The translations under genes and the position numbers were made by a program. A stretch of 64,000 nucleotides of DNA. It comes from Arthrobacter citreus (GTDB taxonomy: Bacteria; Bacillota; Bacilli; Bacillales; Bacillaceae_G). Numbering within the stretch: the first letter of the stretch is position 1; each line of letters begins with the position of its first letter. The stretch covers positions 2,666,001 to 2,730,000 of the forward strand of contig CP053688.1 of assembly GCA_013200995.1 (NCBI GenBank), in the 5' to 3' direction. Under the pieces are notes generated by a model, which saw only the letters and a program-made list of their open reading frames with translations, ran no database searches and was not told where the DNA came from. Of this stretch, positions 43,172 through 52,194 are shown piece by piece.

Positions 43172-44266
43172 TTAATTTGTTTGTGTATGTAACACACTCA
43201 TTCTTGAGGCAACTATTTCAACGATTCGATCCCCTACCTCTGATGTAGTTGATGCCCCTCCTAAATCAGGTGTTAAATATTTGTTTTCAGTTAATAGTTC
43301 TTCAATCGCATTAAGAATTAACTTACCATACTTTTCATATCCGAGATAATCAAGCATTTGGCTTGCTGACCAAATTGCAGCGAGCGGATTGGAAATCTGT
43401 CTACCTGATATGTCTGGTGCTGAGCCATGAATTGGTTCAAACATTGACGGATATTCTCTCTCAGGATTGATGTTTGCTCCAGCTGCAAGACCCAAACCTC
43501 CAGCGATGGCTGCACCTAAGTCAGTTAAAATATCACCAAATAAATTAGAGGTCACGACTACTTCAAACCGTTTCGGGTCTTTGATCATAAGCATTGCAGC
43601 TGCATCAACAAGATATGAGTATGTTTTTACTGAAGGATACTCTTTACTCACTTCTTCAAATACTTGATCCCAAAATACCATTGAGTAATTTAAAGCATTT
43701 GCCTTACTAATACTTGTTACTGTTTTCCCTTGTTTTAGGGCTACTTCAAACGCATAGCGAATGATCCGCTCTGTACCTTTTCGAGAAAAGACACTATTTT
43801 GTATAACTACTTCATGTTCTTTTCCTTTATACAGCCAATCACCTGCTCCTGCATATTCACCTTCCGTATTCTCTCGGATAAATAACATATTTATATCATC
43901 GGTTTCTATATTGTTAAGAGGACACGGTGCCCCTTTTAATAGCGTTACAGGTCGTATATTCACATATTGATCGAAGCTTTTACGAATTTTTAATAACAAA
44001 TCCCATAATGAGATATGATCTGGTACACCAGGAAATCCGACCGCTCCTAAATAGATTGCTTCAAATTCCTTTAATCGGTCAATTCCATCATCGTCCATCA
44101 TTTTTCCAAATTGAGTGTAGTATTCACATCCCCAAGGAAATGATGTAAATTCTAACGTAAAAGAAGCATCGAGACTTGCTATTTTATTTAAAACTTTCAT
44201 TCCTTCATTTATCACTTCTGGACCTATACCGTCCCCTGGAATAACCGCTATTTTATGTTTTTTCAT
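43172..44266 (-). CDS. Tartrate/D-malate dehydrogenase (decarboxylating)
   Basis: This 364-residue member of the isocitrate/isopropylmalate dehydrogenase superfamily has IAVIPGDGIGPEVI, the WGCEYY motif, GAVGFPGVPDHISLW and NIRPVTLLKGAPCPL. These are typical of the tartrate/D-malate branch (YcsA, DmlA). MFEPIHGSAPDISGRQISNP is the NAD-binding segment. It oxidatively decarboxylates D-malate to pyruvate with NAD. It follows the aldehyde dehydrogenase by 15 nt and is last in the sigma-54 operon, so it would convert a malate product to pyruvate. Confidence 0.9.
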   Translation of the reverse strand: MKKHKIAVIPGDGIGPEVINEGMKVLNKIASLDASFTLEFTSFPWGCEYYTQFGKMMDDDGIDRLKEFEAIYLGAVGFPGVPDHISLWDLLLKIRKSFDQYVNIRPVTLLKGAPCPLNNIETDDINMLFIRENTEGEYAGAGDWLYKGKEHEVVIQNSVFSRKGTERIIRYAFEVALKQGKTVTSISKANALNYSMVFWDQVFEEVSKEYPSVKTYSYLVDAAAMLMIKDPKRFEVVVTSNLFGDILTDLGAAIAGGLGLAAGANINPEREYPSMFEPIHGSAPDISGRQISNPLAAIWSASQMLDYLGYEKYGKLILNAIEELLTENKYLTPDLGGASTTSEVGDRIVEIVASRMSVLHTQTN

Positions 44267-44281
44267 ATCAGTTCCCCTACT

Positions 44282-45727
44282 TTAGTTTTGATTCCAAACA
44301 ATTAGCTTCAATTCAGTCATTTCTTCTACTGCAAACTTTATTCCTTCTCTTCCCGTTCCACTTTCCTTTACACCACCATATGGCATATTATCAACTCGAA
44401 AAGTTGGAATATCATTAATGATGACCGCTCCTACATGCAGTTCATTTGAGGCAAGTAATGCATTCGACACACTATCCGTATAGATTCCAGCCTGTAAACC
44501 ATAGCGCGAATTGTTTACATGAGAGATCGCTTCTTGAATTGATTTCACTTTGGTAACCGTTACAATTGGAGCGAAAACTTCCTGACATGAAACTTTTAAG
44601 CTAGATGTACAATCCGCAATGATTGTAGGTTCCAAAATATTTCCTTGCGCTTTACCACCTGTAAGGATATTTGCATTGCTCTGTTTTGCTTCTTCAATCC
44701 AGTCTAACGCCCGATCTAGTTCATCAGGTGAAATTAATGAAGAAAGATAAGTTTCATCGTCAAAAGGATTACCAAGTTTTAGTTTTTTCGTTACTTCTAC
44801 GAATTTGTTCGTAAATTCCTCATAAATCTCTTCATGAACAAATACTCTCTGTAAGGAAATACATACTTGACCTTGATTTGAAAAGGCCCCCATTACACAA
44901 CGATCAATAACATTATCAACATTCGTATTTTTATCAATTATTACAGCTGCATTTGATCCGAGCTCAAGTGTTGTTTTCTTTAATTTCGCCTTATTTCTAA
45001 TGTTAATTCCCACACTCGTACTTCCAGTAAATGTAACCATATTTACTCGCTCATCTTCAACAATCGTATCCCCAACTGTACGACCCGGACCTGTCACAAC
45101 ATTTAAGATCCCGTCCGGTAAGCCAGCTTGCTTGAATAATTTAGCGATAAATAATGCCGAAAGTGGCGTTTGAGATGCCGGTTTTAAAACGACCGTATTT
45201 CCAGACGCAATAGCTGGACCTACTTTATGTGCTACTAGATTCATAGGAAAATTAAATGGGGTAATCGCTCCAATTACACCGATTGGATTTCTTACTGTAT
45301 AGCCTACTCTTCCTACACCACCAGAGGCAGCGTCGAACGGAATTGTTTCTCCATGAATTCGTTTTGCTTCCTCCGCTGCAAATTTATATGTTTCTATTGT
45401 TCTTGTTACTTCTCCCCTTGAAAACATTATTGGTTTTGCAGTTTCCTTTGTAATGATTTCAGCAGCCTCATTAAAATTTTCTTTTAATAACAAAACGACA
45501 TTTTCAAGAATTTGTGCCCTCTCAAATGCTGGCATTCTAGCAAACTCATCTTTTGCCTGATATGCTACTTCGATTGCCTGTTCTGTTTGTTCTTTTGTAG
45601 CAACAGCAATCTCTGAAATAACTTCTCTTGTAAATGGAGAATACAAATTTGAATACTCAGTTGTTTGTACTTCTTCACCATTAATAAATAAATATTCTTT
45701 CATTGGACTTACTTTGTTCATCATCAT
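44282..45727 (-). CDS. NAD(P)-dependent aldehyde dehydrogenase
   Basis: This ALDH-superfamily enzyme of up to 481 residues has FNFPMNLVAHKVGPAIASGN, NADP-loop VTFTGSTSVG, the glutamate motif LELGSNAAVI and the catalytic cysteine in SNQGQVCIS. The start is one of three adjacent ATGs directly at the stop of the Rieske gene, behind GGAGG, so it is coupled to it. Between an oxygenase and a D-malate dehydrogenase, malic semialdehyde to malate is a reasonable inferred reaction. Sequence alone does not fix the substrate. Confidence 0.9.
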   Translation of the reverse strand: MMMNKVSPMKEYLFINGEEVQTTEYSNLYSPFTREVISEIAVATKEQTEQAIEVAYQAKDEFARMPAFERAQILENVVLLLKENFNEAAEIITKETAKPIMFSRGEVTRTIETYKFAAEEAKRIHGETIPFDAASGGVGRVGYTVRNPIGVIGAITPFNFPMNLVAHKVGPAIASGNTVVLKPASQTPLSALFIAKLFKQAGLPDGILNVVTGPGRTVGDTIVEDERVNMVTFTGSTSVGINIRNKAKLKKTTLELGSNAAVIIDKNTNVDNVIDRCVMGAFSNQGQVCISLQRVFVHEEIYEEFTNKFVEVTKKLKLGNPFDDETYLSSLISPDELDRALDWIEEAKQSNANILTGGKAQGNILEPTIIADCTSSLKVSCQEVFAPIVTVTKVKSIQEAISHVNNSRYGLQAGIYTDSVSNALLASNELHVGAVIINDIPTFRVDNMPYGGVKESGTGREGIKFAVEEMTELKLIVWNQN

Positions 45728-46810
45728 TTACGCCTCCAGTGCTTTTAAGACAGTCTCATGGAACTGTACAATTGCTTGCTCTGAAGAAGAATAATAGCCT
45801 TTATTAAATGCTCGTGAGCGGAATCCAACTTGCTCTAATTCAACTAACTCAACATCTTCATTTCGTACTATTTCAGCAAATTCAACTAAGTCTTTTTCTT
45901 CCTGTGTTAAGTTTTCATCTCTAAAGTAGTAAGTGTAAATTCCAAGTGTTGTCTCATGATCGACCGGGACCATTTGGATCGTAGCAATGTTTCCTGGTCC
46001 TGGATAAATAGTCATCATTAAATTCGGCCATAACCAATAGAATGTACCACCTTGCATTTCTACTTCATTAAAATCTAATGAACCCATTTTCTTATTTGCT
46101 TTCACAACAGAACCTTGAACAGAATAATTCTGACATGTAATAATTTGATAGTCTTTCATATCTAAAGTAGCCACAAAGCTAGGATGTGCTATATGGCAAT
46201 GATCACATTCTAAATAATTATCAATAAATGCTTTCCAGTTTGCTTTAATAACTCTAGATTTACTGCTCGTTCTTTTTAACTCACTTAAAAATGAGAACTT
46301 ACTTAGCTTTTCAAAAAAATCTCCATACGTCTCGATTAATGACGTAGCATGATCATCTAAATTAACAAAAATGAATGATTCAGCAATTTCCATCCTCACA
46401 GATCGTAAACAAGCATTTGATACACAAGCCAAATCCTCACCTTTAAAGTTAGGTGCTTTATTTAACTTACCATCTAAATGAAACGTCCATCCGTGGTAAG
46501 CACATTGTAAAATTTTCTTATTTCCACTTTCATTTTTCTCTAGCTTAGTTGCTCGATGCGGACAAACATTATAAAATGCTCGAATAACCCCGTCCTTATC
46601 ACGTGTTACAATAATCGGTTCACCAGCTACTTCAGCTGTAAAAAAATCCCCTATATTTTCTAATTGGCTAACATGCCCAACTAACTGCCAAGTCTTTGAA
46701 AAAATTTTCTCTTGCTCTTCCATCAAAACCTTCGGATCAGTGTATAAATCATAAGTCAAAGTTCTCTCAAAAATTTCAGTCGTTCCATTTTGTACCTTGT
46801 TAAAAGTCAT
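45728..46810 (-). CDS. Rieske non-haem iron oxygenase, quaternary-amine type (CntA/GbcA-like)
   Basis: This 360-residue alpha subunit has a Rieske [2Fe-2S] site formed by CPHRA and CAYHGW (about 84-105) and a mononuclear iron site in NYLECDHCHIAHPSF (about 198-212). The bridging residue is glutamate (E, then H at +3 and H at +8), as in carnitine oxygenase CntA and glycine-betaine dioxygenases, instead of the usual aspartate. The following ALDH and D-malate dehydrogenase fit carnitine cleavage to trimethylamine plus malic semialdehyde. No reductase gene is in the operon. Confidence 0.88.
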   Translation of the reverse strand: MTFNKVQNGTTEIFERTLTYDLYTDPKVLMEEQEKIFSKTWQLVGHVSQLENIGDFFTAEVAGEPIIVTRDKDGVIRAFYNVCPHRATKLEKNESGNKKILQCAYHGWTFHLDGKLNKAPNFKGEDLACVSNACLRSVRMEIAESFIFVNLDDHATSLIETYGDFFEKLSKFSFLSELKRTSSKSRVIKANWKAFIDNYLECDHCHIAHPSFVATLDMKDYQIITCQNYSVQGSVVKANKKMGSLDFNEVEMQGGTFYWLWPNLMMTIYPGPGNIATIQMVPVDHETTLGIYTYYFRDENLTQEEKDLVEFAEIVRNEDVELVELEQVGFRSRAFNKGYYSSSEQAIVQFHETVLKALEA

Positions 46811-46861
46811 TAGTAAATTCCCCTCTCATTTCCCTATTTCTTTCCCCTGTACCATTTATAT

Positions 46862-46877
46862 TGCAATAACCATGCCA
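46862..46877 (-). promoter_or_regulatory. Sigma-54 (-24/-12) promoter of the Rieske operon
   Basis: On the minus strand TGGCAT-GGTTA-TTGCA matches the sigma-54 consensus TGGCAC-N5-TTGCW with the essential GG-N10-GC. It lies about 52 nt before the Rieske start codon. A gene for a sigma-54 activator is 3.7 kb away on the opposite strand. Confidence 0.88.
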
Positions 46878-46938
46878 AAACTAAAGAACCCCAACAAATC
46901 AACATTTACTGATTCAAAACGACTCAAATGAATAAAAT

Positions 46939-46982
46939 AAACGAATCGAAAACAACTCGATTGAGTTGCTTTCGATTCGTTT
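46939..46982. promoter_or_regulatory. Large inverted repeat, probable activator site or terminator
   Basis: AAACGAATCGAAAACAACTC and GAGTTGCTTTCGATTCGTTT form near-perfect 20-bp arms around GATT. The centre lies about 110 bp upstream of the expected start of the sigma-54 transcript, the usual distance of an enhancer site. T-rich flanks leave a terminator as an alternative. Confidence 0.55.
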
Positions 46983-47066
46983 ATTTAGGTTGAAGGTTTT
47001 AGCTTTTAATCTGGTAAACTTTCTTTAAAAATGGCTCTTTTAAGTTAAAACGTTGTTTTTTGAACT

Positions 47067-47107
47067 AAAAAAAAGGTTATCTAATTAGACAACCTTTGGA
47101 ACTCTTA
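47067..47107 (-). repeat. Terminator-like dispersed repeat, copy B
   Basis: On the minus strand AAAGGTTGTC-TAATTA-GATAACCTTT is followed by T residues. On the plus side TTTGGAACTCTTAT follows. It is related to 37047-37090. Confidence 0.6.
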
Positions 47108-47316
47108 TGCAACTAAAGCATCAGCTAGTTGAATTACATATTCATAATCCATGCAATTTTATCGTAAAGGATTTTTGCTACAAAAATGAATTGGTCTATC
47201 TGGTACACGATGAAATCTTTATACATTGCACGAATGCTACAAGTCTACTGTCAGCATTAAGATCATCAATTGGAAGCGATAATATTCAACTTAAATTTGA
47301 ATCAACTTTATTTTGA
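47107..47316 (+). CDS. Possible small protein, unknown function
   Basis: This 69-residue ORF has a protein-like mix of strands and polar residues (LVELHIHNPCNFIVKDFCYK, LVYLVHDEIFIHC). Its start lies at the end of a dispersed repeat with only a weak GGAAC upstream. Its last 31 nt overlap the convergent DedA-PAP2 gene. It may be a chance ORF. Confidence 0.3.
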   Translation: MQLKHQLVELHIHNPCNFIVKDFCYKNELVYLVHDEIFIHCTNATSLLSALRSSIGSDNIQLKFESTLF

Positions 47317-48593
47317 ATTAGCCTAAAAAGTTCGAGTAACACTAAATTTAAAAATAGCCATGTTGCTCCGAACGTGTACCCTGCCAATACATCACTTGGC
47401 AGACGAATTGAAAAATATACGTTAGCTATACCCATCAAAAATAATAGTAATAAAAAAATGAAGGGCAGAAAAATACGGAGGCTTTGAAGATTAGTTTTGG
47501 TCAAATGACGAACTAAAATGAAAACAAAAAAACCGTAAACCAAAACTGACATAAATGACTGCTCATTCGGAAATCCAAGATTCAACAATGAACCTAAACT
47601 TGGCTTTAAATAGTGAAAAATACTAATTAAAATCTTTTTAAGTAACACTCCTCCAATAATAGTAGATAAACAAATTAAACTTTCTAACAATAAATCTCGT
47701 CTATTAAAAAAAAGTACACTGAAAGTTACGAATGAAATGACTAATAAAAACAATGGGTTTTGGAGGAAGAGTAACCCGTTCATCACCGTTTTCCAATCTT
47801 CATTAAATAATGTACGTATTAAATATCTACTAACCTCATTTAATTCATTTAGCTCATTATTTAAATATTCCTCAATTAATGCTAGTGTAGAAATAAACAT
47901 TAACAAAAAAACTGCAAAGAGACAGAATATAAAAATTTCCATTCTTCTAAACGTAGTAAAAAATCTTGACAGGGATGAAATATAACGATAAATAAATGAT
48001 TTAATAAACAATTTGTATCTTCTAGTTAAAAATATTATCAAAATAAATATTATGAGAGACGTTATTCCAATTCCTAAATACTTACTAGCGGAATGATGAA
48101 ACTTGTCCCACTCTGGACCTAAAATTTTCCCAAGGGTAACGAATGTCACTCCCCATAAAAATGCACCAATATACGCATTACGAGCAAATGTTAAATATGG
48201 CAATTTAGAAATACCAGAAAAATATCCAGTAAAATGCCTAACACCTGGGATAAAAAAAGCTAATATCAGTAATTTATTGCCATGATGATCAAACCACTTT
48301 GCAGTCTTTTGATATTTTCCTGGTCCAAAATGAATATACTTTCCAAACTTTTGAATAAGACGATAACCAAATTTATTACCTATTAAATAAGATAAACTAA
48401 TACCTATTATAGCCCCTAATACTGCTAACAATATGGATAAAAAATAATTCATTTTGCCTTGAAATACTAAATATCCTGAATAACTCATGGTAAGTTCTCC
48501 AGATATAGGTAATGCTAATAGTTCAAGAAGATTTACTAAGAATATCAATAGGTAGCTATGTTTACCTATTAATGTAATAAGAAGTAAAGCCAT
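47286..48593 (-). CDS. DedA (VTT) domain fused to a degenerate PAP2 domain
   Basis: This 435-residue polytopic membrane protein has two parts. Residues 1-200 are a DedA/VTT domain (PISGELTMSYSGYLVFQGKM, FFIPGVRHFTGYFSGISKLP) involved in lipid scrambling or transport. Residues 215-435 follow the PAP2 phosphatase layout. However, the PSGH motif reads FPNEQSFMS, and the HYPSDVLAG-type motif reads RLPSDVLAG, so both catalytic histidines are missing. It is probably a non-catalytic lipid-binding half. DedA-PAP2 fusions are known; loss of both histidines is unusual. It diverges from the LCP gene. Confidence 0.85.
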   Translation of the reverse strand: MALLLITLIGKHSYLLIFLVNLLELLALPISGELTMSYSGYLVFQGKMNYFLSILLAVLGAIIGISLSYLIGNKFGYRLIQKFGKYIHFGPGKYQKTAKWFDHHGNKLLILAFFIPGVRHFTGYFSGISKLPYLTFARNAYIGAFLWGVTFVTLGKILGPEWDKFHHSASKYLGIGITSLIIFILIIFLTRRYKLFIKSFIYRYISSLSRFFTTFRRMEIFIFCLFAVFLLMFISTLALIEEYLNNELNELNEVSRYLIRTLFNEDWKTVMNGLLFLQNPLFLLVISFVTFSVLFFNRRDLLLESLICLSTIIGGVLLKKILISIFHYLKPSLGSLLNLGFPNEQSFMSVLVYGFFVFILVRHLTKTNLQSLRIFLPFIFLLLLFLMGIANVYFSIRLPSDVLAGYTFGATWLFLNLVLLELFRLIQNKVDSNLS

Positions 48594-48831
48594 TTTAATA
48601 CTCCTTTCTTCAAATTTTTTAATAGATTTAAATAATCAAGTTTAGCTTTTAAACAAAGTTGATTAAATTGCATTAAAAATTGATCTTTTTGGTTTATTCA
48701 TTAAAAAAGTTTAACCAAATCTGTATTGTAAAACTTAAATGTTTAATTTATGCTAAACATATTTCATCTTAAATATTCTGATCCAAATCAAAGAATATAC
48801 AAAAATCTCATAAGGAGCTCTTGCTAAACAA

Positions 48832-49803
48832 ATGAAAGAAAAGCCTAAAAAAATCAGAAAAACAAAAAGAAAGTCTCTTAAAATATTACTGTCGCTAGTT
48901 ATAATTCTTATAGCATTTATTGGATATAAGGGAATAAAAGCATACTTTAAATTACAAAATGCTACTCAGGGTGAAGTTATTCACTCAAGTATGCGTAATC
49001 AAGAATTAAAAGATACTCAACCGTTTTCCATTTTGTTTCTAGGAATTGAAAACTATTCAACAAAAGGTCAAGGTGGTAGAACGGATACCATCATTTTAGC
49101 GACTGTTAATCCAAAAGATAAAACTGTAGAAAAAATGAGTATTCCTCGTGATACTTACGTGGAAATTCCAGATCAAAATAAAAAATCTAAAATTAATGGT
49201 GCATATAACAGTGGTCTTCAATCATCAGTAAATACTGTAGAAAACTTTTTACATGTCCCAATTGATTACTATGTTACTGTAGACTTTGGTGGTTTTAAAA
49301 ATATTGTTGATGAAGTTGGTGGAATTAATGTTGATGTTCCATTTGATTTTTGGCAATATACCGATACTAAACCACGTTATAAGGTTTACTTCAAAAAAGG
49401 AAATCAACATCTGAATGGTACAGAAGCTTTAGCCTATGCTCGAATGAGAAAGCGCGATCCCCGTGGTGATTTTGGACGTGAAGAACGTCAACAACAAGCC
49501 ATGCTGGCAATTATCGATAAAATAAAGTCACCCGAAACTTTATTTAAAATAGATAAATATGCAAGCGTATTTAGTAAAAATGTCAAAACAAATATGAGCT
49601 TGTCTGAAGGATTATTTTTATTCAATGATATGAAAGAAACTAATTCTAAAAACATAACGACATTAAAATTGGATGGAAAAGACGATTATATTGACAGGAT
49701 TTACTATTATATGCCTGATCAAACTAGCGTAAATGCTATAACAAGTAGTTTGAGAAATCATCTTGAGCTTGATAAATCACAAGCTAATTCTAATTCAAAA
49801 TAA
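48832..49803 (+). CDS. LCP (LytR-CpsA-Psr) family cell-wall polymer ligase
   Basis: This 323-residue protein has a basic cytoplasmic N-terminus, one membrane anchor (about 17-34) and an extracellular LCP domain: FSILFLGIENYSTKGQGGRT, DTIILATVNP, MSIPRDTYVEIP, KINGAYNSG, the GGINVDVPFDFW strand and ARMRKRDPRGDFGREERQQQ. LCP proteins transfer teichoic acid or other polymers from undecaprenyl carriers to peptidoglycan. The ATG at 48832 has AAGGAG rather far upstream (14 nt), but no better start exists. The divergent DedA-PAP2 protein may act on the same lipid carrier. Confidence 0.92.
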   Translation: MKEKPKKIRKTKRKSLKILLSLVIILIAFIGYKGIKAYFKLQNATQGEVIHSSMRNQELKDTQPFSILFLGIENYSTKGQGGRTDTIILATVNPKDKTVEKMSIPRDTYVEIPDQNKKSKINGAYNSGLQSSVNTVENFLHVPIDYYVTVDFGGFKNIVDEVGGINVDVPFDFWQYTDTKPRYKVYFKKGNQHLNGTEALAYARMRKRDPRGDFGREERQQQAMLAIIDKIKSPETLFKIDKYASVFSKNVKTNMSLSEGLFLFNDMKETNSKNITTLKLDGKDDYIDRIYYYMPDQTSVNAITSSLRNHLELDKSQANSNSK

Positions 49804-49970
49804 GTGCACATTTCATATATTTACTTATTTACCTCTTTTCTTTTTTTAATTAGTTTAAATTTTGATACATTCAACTTCTAGAAGCATAAATATGTGAATC
49901 CAGAATCAAATAGAGTTATAAAAGGAATATCACACTTGGCTCTGTTAAATTCTTGCTTTTTAAGTAAAAG

Positions 49971-50003
49971 AAAATGACCACAAAAATTTTTGTGGTCATT
50001 TTC
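49971..50003. terminator. Bidirectional terminator
   Basis: AAAATGACCACAAAA and TTTTGTGGTCATTTT form a perfect stem that serves the LCP gene and the convergent 50043 gene. Confidence 0.85.
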
Positions 50004-50042
50004 TTATGTAACTAAACCATGCTTTAGTTGTATAACATCCAT

Positions 50043-50536
50043 TTATTTGAATCTTCTACAAATCCACCAATATAGACCAAAAAATATAACAGAAAGCGGA
50101 ATCGCTAATAAACCAAAAATTTTTGATTGTTTATTAGATACTTTAAATTCGTTAATCGCATCATTAAATGATAAATAAGTAGTATTGTTTGACTTAATTG
50201 CCAAAACTGTATTTTCACCTGTGTGTTTATATACCCATAGAGTAATATGTTGACCCGACTTAACATCTTTAATAAAGTTTTTTCTCTGTAATTGATTTTC
50301 ACTTAAATATAGAACATCATAATTCGAACCATCATTTAAATATATTGAATCCACATCTTTATCACATAAGGCTTTTTGGTACCAATCAAAAACACCATTC
50401 ACTACCAATAAGTTATTCTGCTGTGGCAATTTCTCATTACTTATATAAATAAAAAAAGACCACCTAGGAGAGTTAAAGTTCCTAATGCTATTAGGATCTT
50501 TTTAATATGCTTCATTGAAATATCTAAAACTTTCAT
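50043..50536 (-). pseudogene. Frameshifted membrane protein (frameshift in an A7/T7 tract)
   Basis: The ATG at 50536 (AAGAAGG 7 nt upstream) opens MKVLDISMKHIKKILIALGT followed by a hydrophobic segment, then meets a stop after a run of seven T residues on the coding strand (50451-50457). The rest (NGVFDWYQKALCDKDVDSIY through a C-terminal membrane segment near WWICRRFK) is in the next frame. One extra T would join them into a two-anchor protein of about 164 residues. It may be a pseudogene, a phase-variable gene or a sequencing error. The product family is not recognised. Confidence 0.7.
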
Positions 50537-50689
50537 TTCAAAACCTTCTTCTATTTATGCCTTATACAACTATCATAATGTGTTAGTTGAAGAAACCTCT
50601 ACAAAAGTTTCACCATTTCAAAATGTTTCACAGTTGGAAAGGGGTCGTAAAAATGATGAAGTTGCTTTTTCCAATCTTGGTATTCACTA

Positions 50690-51590
50690 GATTGTCTAAA
50701 ACCAATTGTATGATCCTAAGCGACAATCTCATTATTATATAGGTCTAATATAGAAGATAAATAGATTTTTTTCCCGTTAAAAAGTAAGTAGGTAATATCT
50801 GTTACCCATTTTTCATTTGGACGTTTGGCTGAAAATTCTCTATTTAAATAGTTTCTTGAAAGGACAAACTTTTCTTTGCGTCCAAAATGTTTCCATTTCT
50901 TTTTTAGTATCTTAGCTTGTATCTTATTTGATCTCATCAAACGATATATTTTCTTATGATTCACTTTTAGTCCATACACTTTACTCAGCCAAGTTTTAAC
51001 TCTTGGATAGCCATAACTCCAATTAATATCTGGATCTTGTTGGCATTCAATAATTTTTTTCACTATTAATTGATCTACTAAATCTTTTTTAGTAGGGCTA
51101 CTCTGACGTGTTAACCATTTGTAGCACCCACTCTTTGAAGCACCTGCTATCTTACATAAAATAACAACTGAAAATTGATTCTTAAGCTCATGAATTATAC
51201 TGTATTCTAATGATTTTTCTTTTCCTGTATCATCCTCCTTTTCGCAGCTAAGAGCTTTTTTAAATAAGCGTTCTCTGCTTCTAATCGGTTGATCTTTTCA
51301 GCATCATTTTCATCGTCTCTTTTGGCTTTCCTTCTAAATAAAATGTCTGATTTTCCTCTTTTTTCATCTAATCCTTGGATTCCTTCTCTTTTGTAATGAG
51401 TTATCTTTGAATGGTCGTATATCCTATATCTAGTTCTTTAGCTATTGTTCTAATCCCCATATTCTTTTCAAAATACAAATCAATAGCTTTCAACTTAGTT
51501 TCTTTAGAATAAGTTTTTTAATTTTCCCCATAAAAAAATCCCCTCCATAATAGACATTACGATCCTTTTTTTGGACTGTCTATTATAAGG
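50690..51590 (-). mobile_element. Decayed IS3-family element
   Basis: Remnants of both IS3 reading frames lie in order on the minus strand. An OrfA-like part (SKETKLKAIDLYFEKNMGIR, then TIAKELDIGYTTIQ, DEKRGKSDILFRRKAKRDDE, INRLEAENAYLKKLLA) spans about 51530-51240 with several frameshifts. OrfB follows. A hairpin-forming ATAGACA/TGTCTAT pair lies at 51560-51585 near the outer end. Element borders could not be fixed. It is unrelated to the element at 10258. Confidence 0.7.
50716..51234 (-). pseudogene. IS3 transposase OrfB fragment
   Basis: The reading frame covers the OrfB N-terminal helices (FSVVILCKIAGASKSGCYKW, YGYPRVKTWLSKVYGLKVNH) and the first part of the DDE domain (RPNEKWVTDITYLLFNGKKI and the next strand SSILDLYNNEIVA). 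It stops there, before the last glutamate, so the catalytic core is incomplete. Confidence 0.8.
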
Positions 51591-51684
51591 GGATAATAAC
51601 AATAGGAAAGATCCTTTTTTTGCTGCTTCTTCAACTAACGCACCCTAAATGAGAAATTAAGTTTTTTCATTAATAGAAAAAGAC

Positions 51685-52194
51685 TTATAAGTATTTATCA
51701 CTAATCACTTTCATATGGTGTAACTCGTGCCCGGCAATGCCATATGCAATGATACCTATCGAAACTGGCTTGTTCATTACAGTTCCATTACGATCCCACG
51801 CTGCATCATCAATGGTTGAAATAAGGCTTAACGTGTTGGAGCGTACCGTGTCTAAACCGGCTAGTAGCTGCTCCCAGGATAGTTTGTTGAAGTTTGCCGC
51901 AGAAACATATTGATCCTGATCCATTGCTGGGAGTGGTGCACTTTCATTTCGTGCAATGGCAAGCATTCGATACGACATCACACGTTCCGAGTCGGTCATA
52001 TGCCCAATCACTTCTTTTAAAGTCCATTTCCCTGGTGCGTACGCCTTCCTTGATGACTCCTCTGATACGCTACTTAAGAGGGTAATAGTCTTAGTTCGTT
52101 GCTTACTAAGTATTTCTTTAATATCTCCATTTGGCACAAGACTAACATACCTAGCATTCTCTGGATTTTCAATAGATAATGGTCGTGGACGCAC
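51685..52194 (-). CDS. DinB-family protein
   Basis: This protein of about 169 residues has the DinB four-helix bundle pattern with metal-ligand histidines in KEVIGHMTDSERVMSYR and GIAGHELHHMKVI. DinB/YfiT-type proteins include thiol transferases such as bacillithiol S-transferases. The GTG at 52194 is preferred because GAGGAGG lies 6 nt upstream; the ATG at 52209 overlaps that site. Base composition is visibly more GC-rich than the neighbours and it sits beside IS debris, which suggests recent acquisition. Confidence 0.8.
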   Translation of the reverse strand: MRPRPLSIENPENARYVSLVPNGDIKEILSKQRTKTITLLSSVSEESSRKAYAPGKWTLKEVIGHMTDSERVMSYRMLAIARNESAPLPAMDQDQYVSAANFNKLSWEQLLAGLDTVRSNTLSLISTIDDAAWDRNGTVMNKPVSIGIIAYGIAGHELHHMKVISDKYL

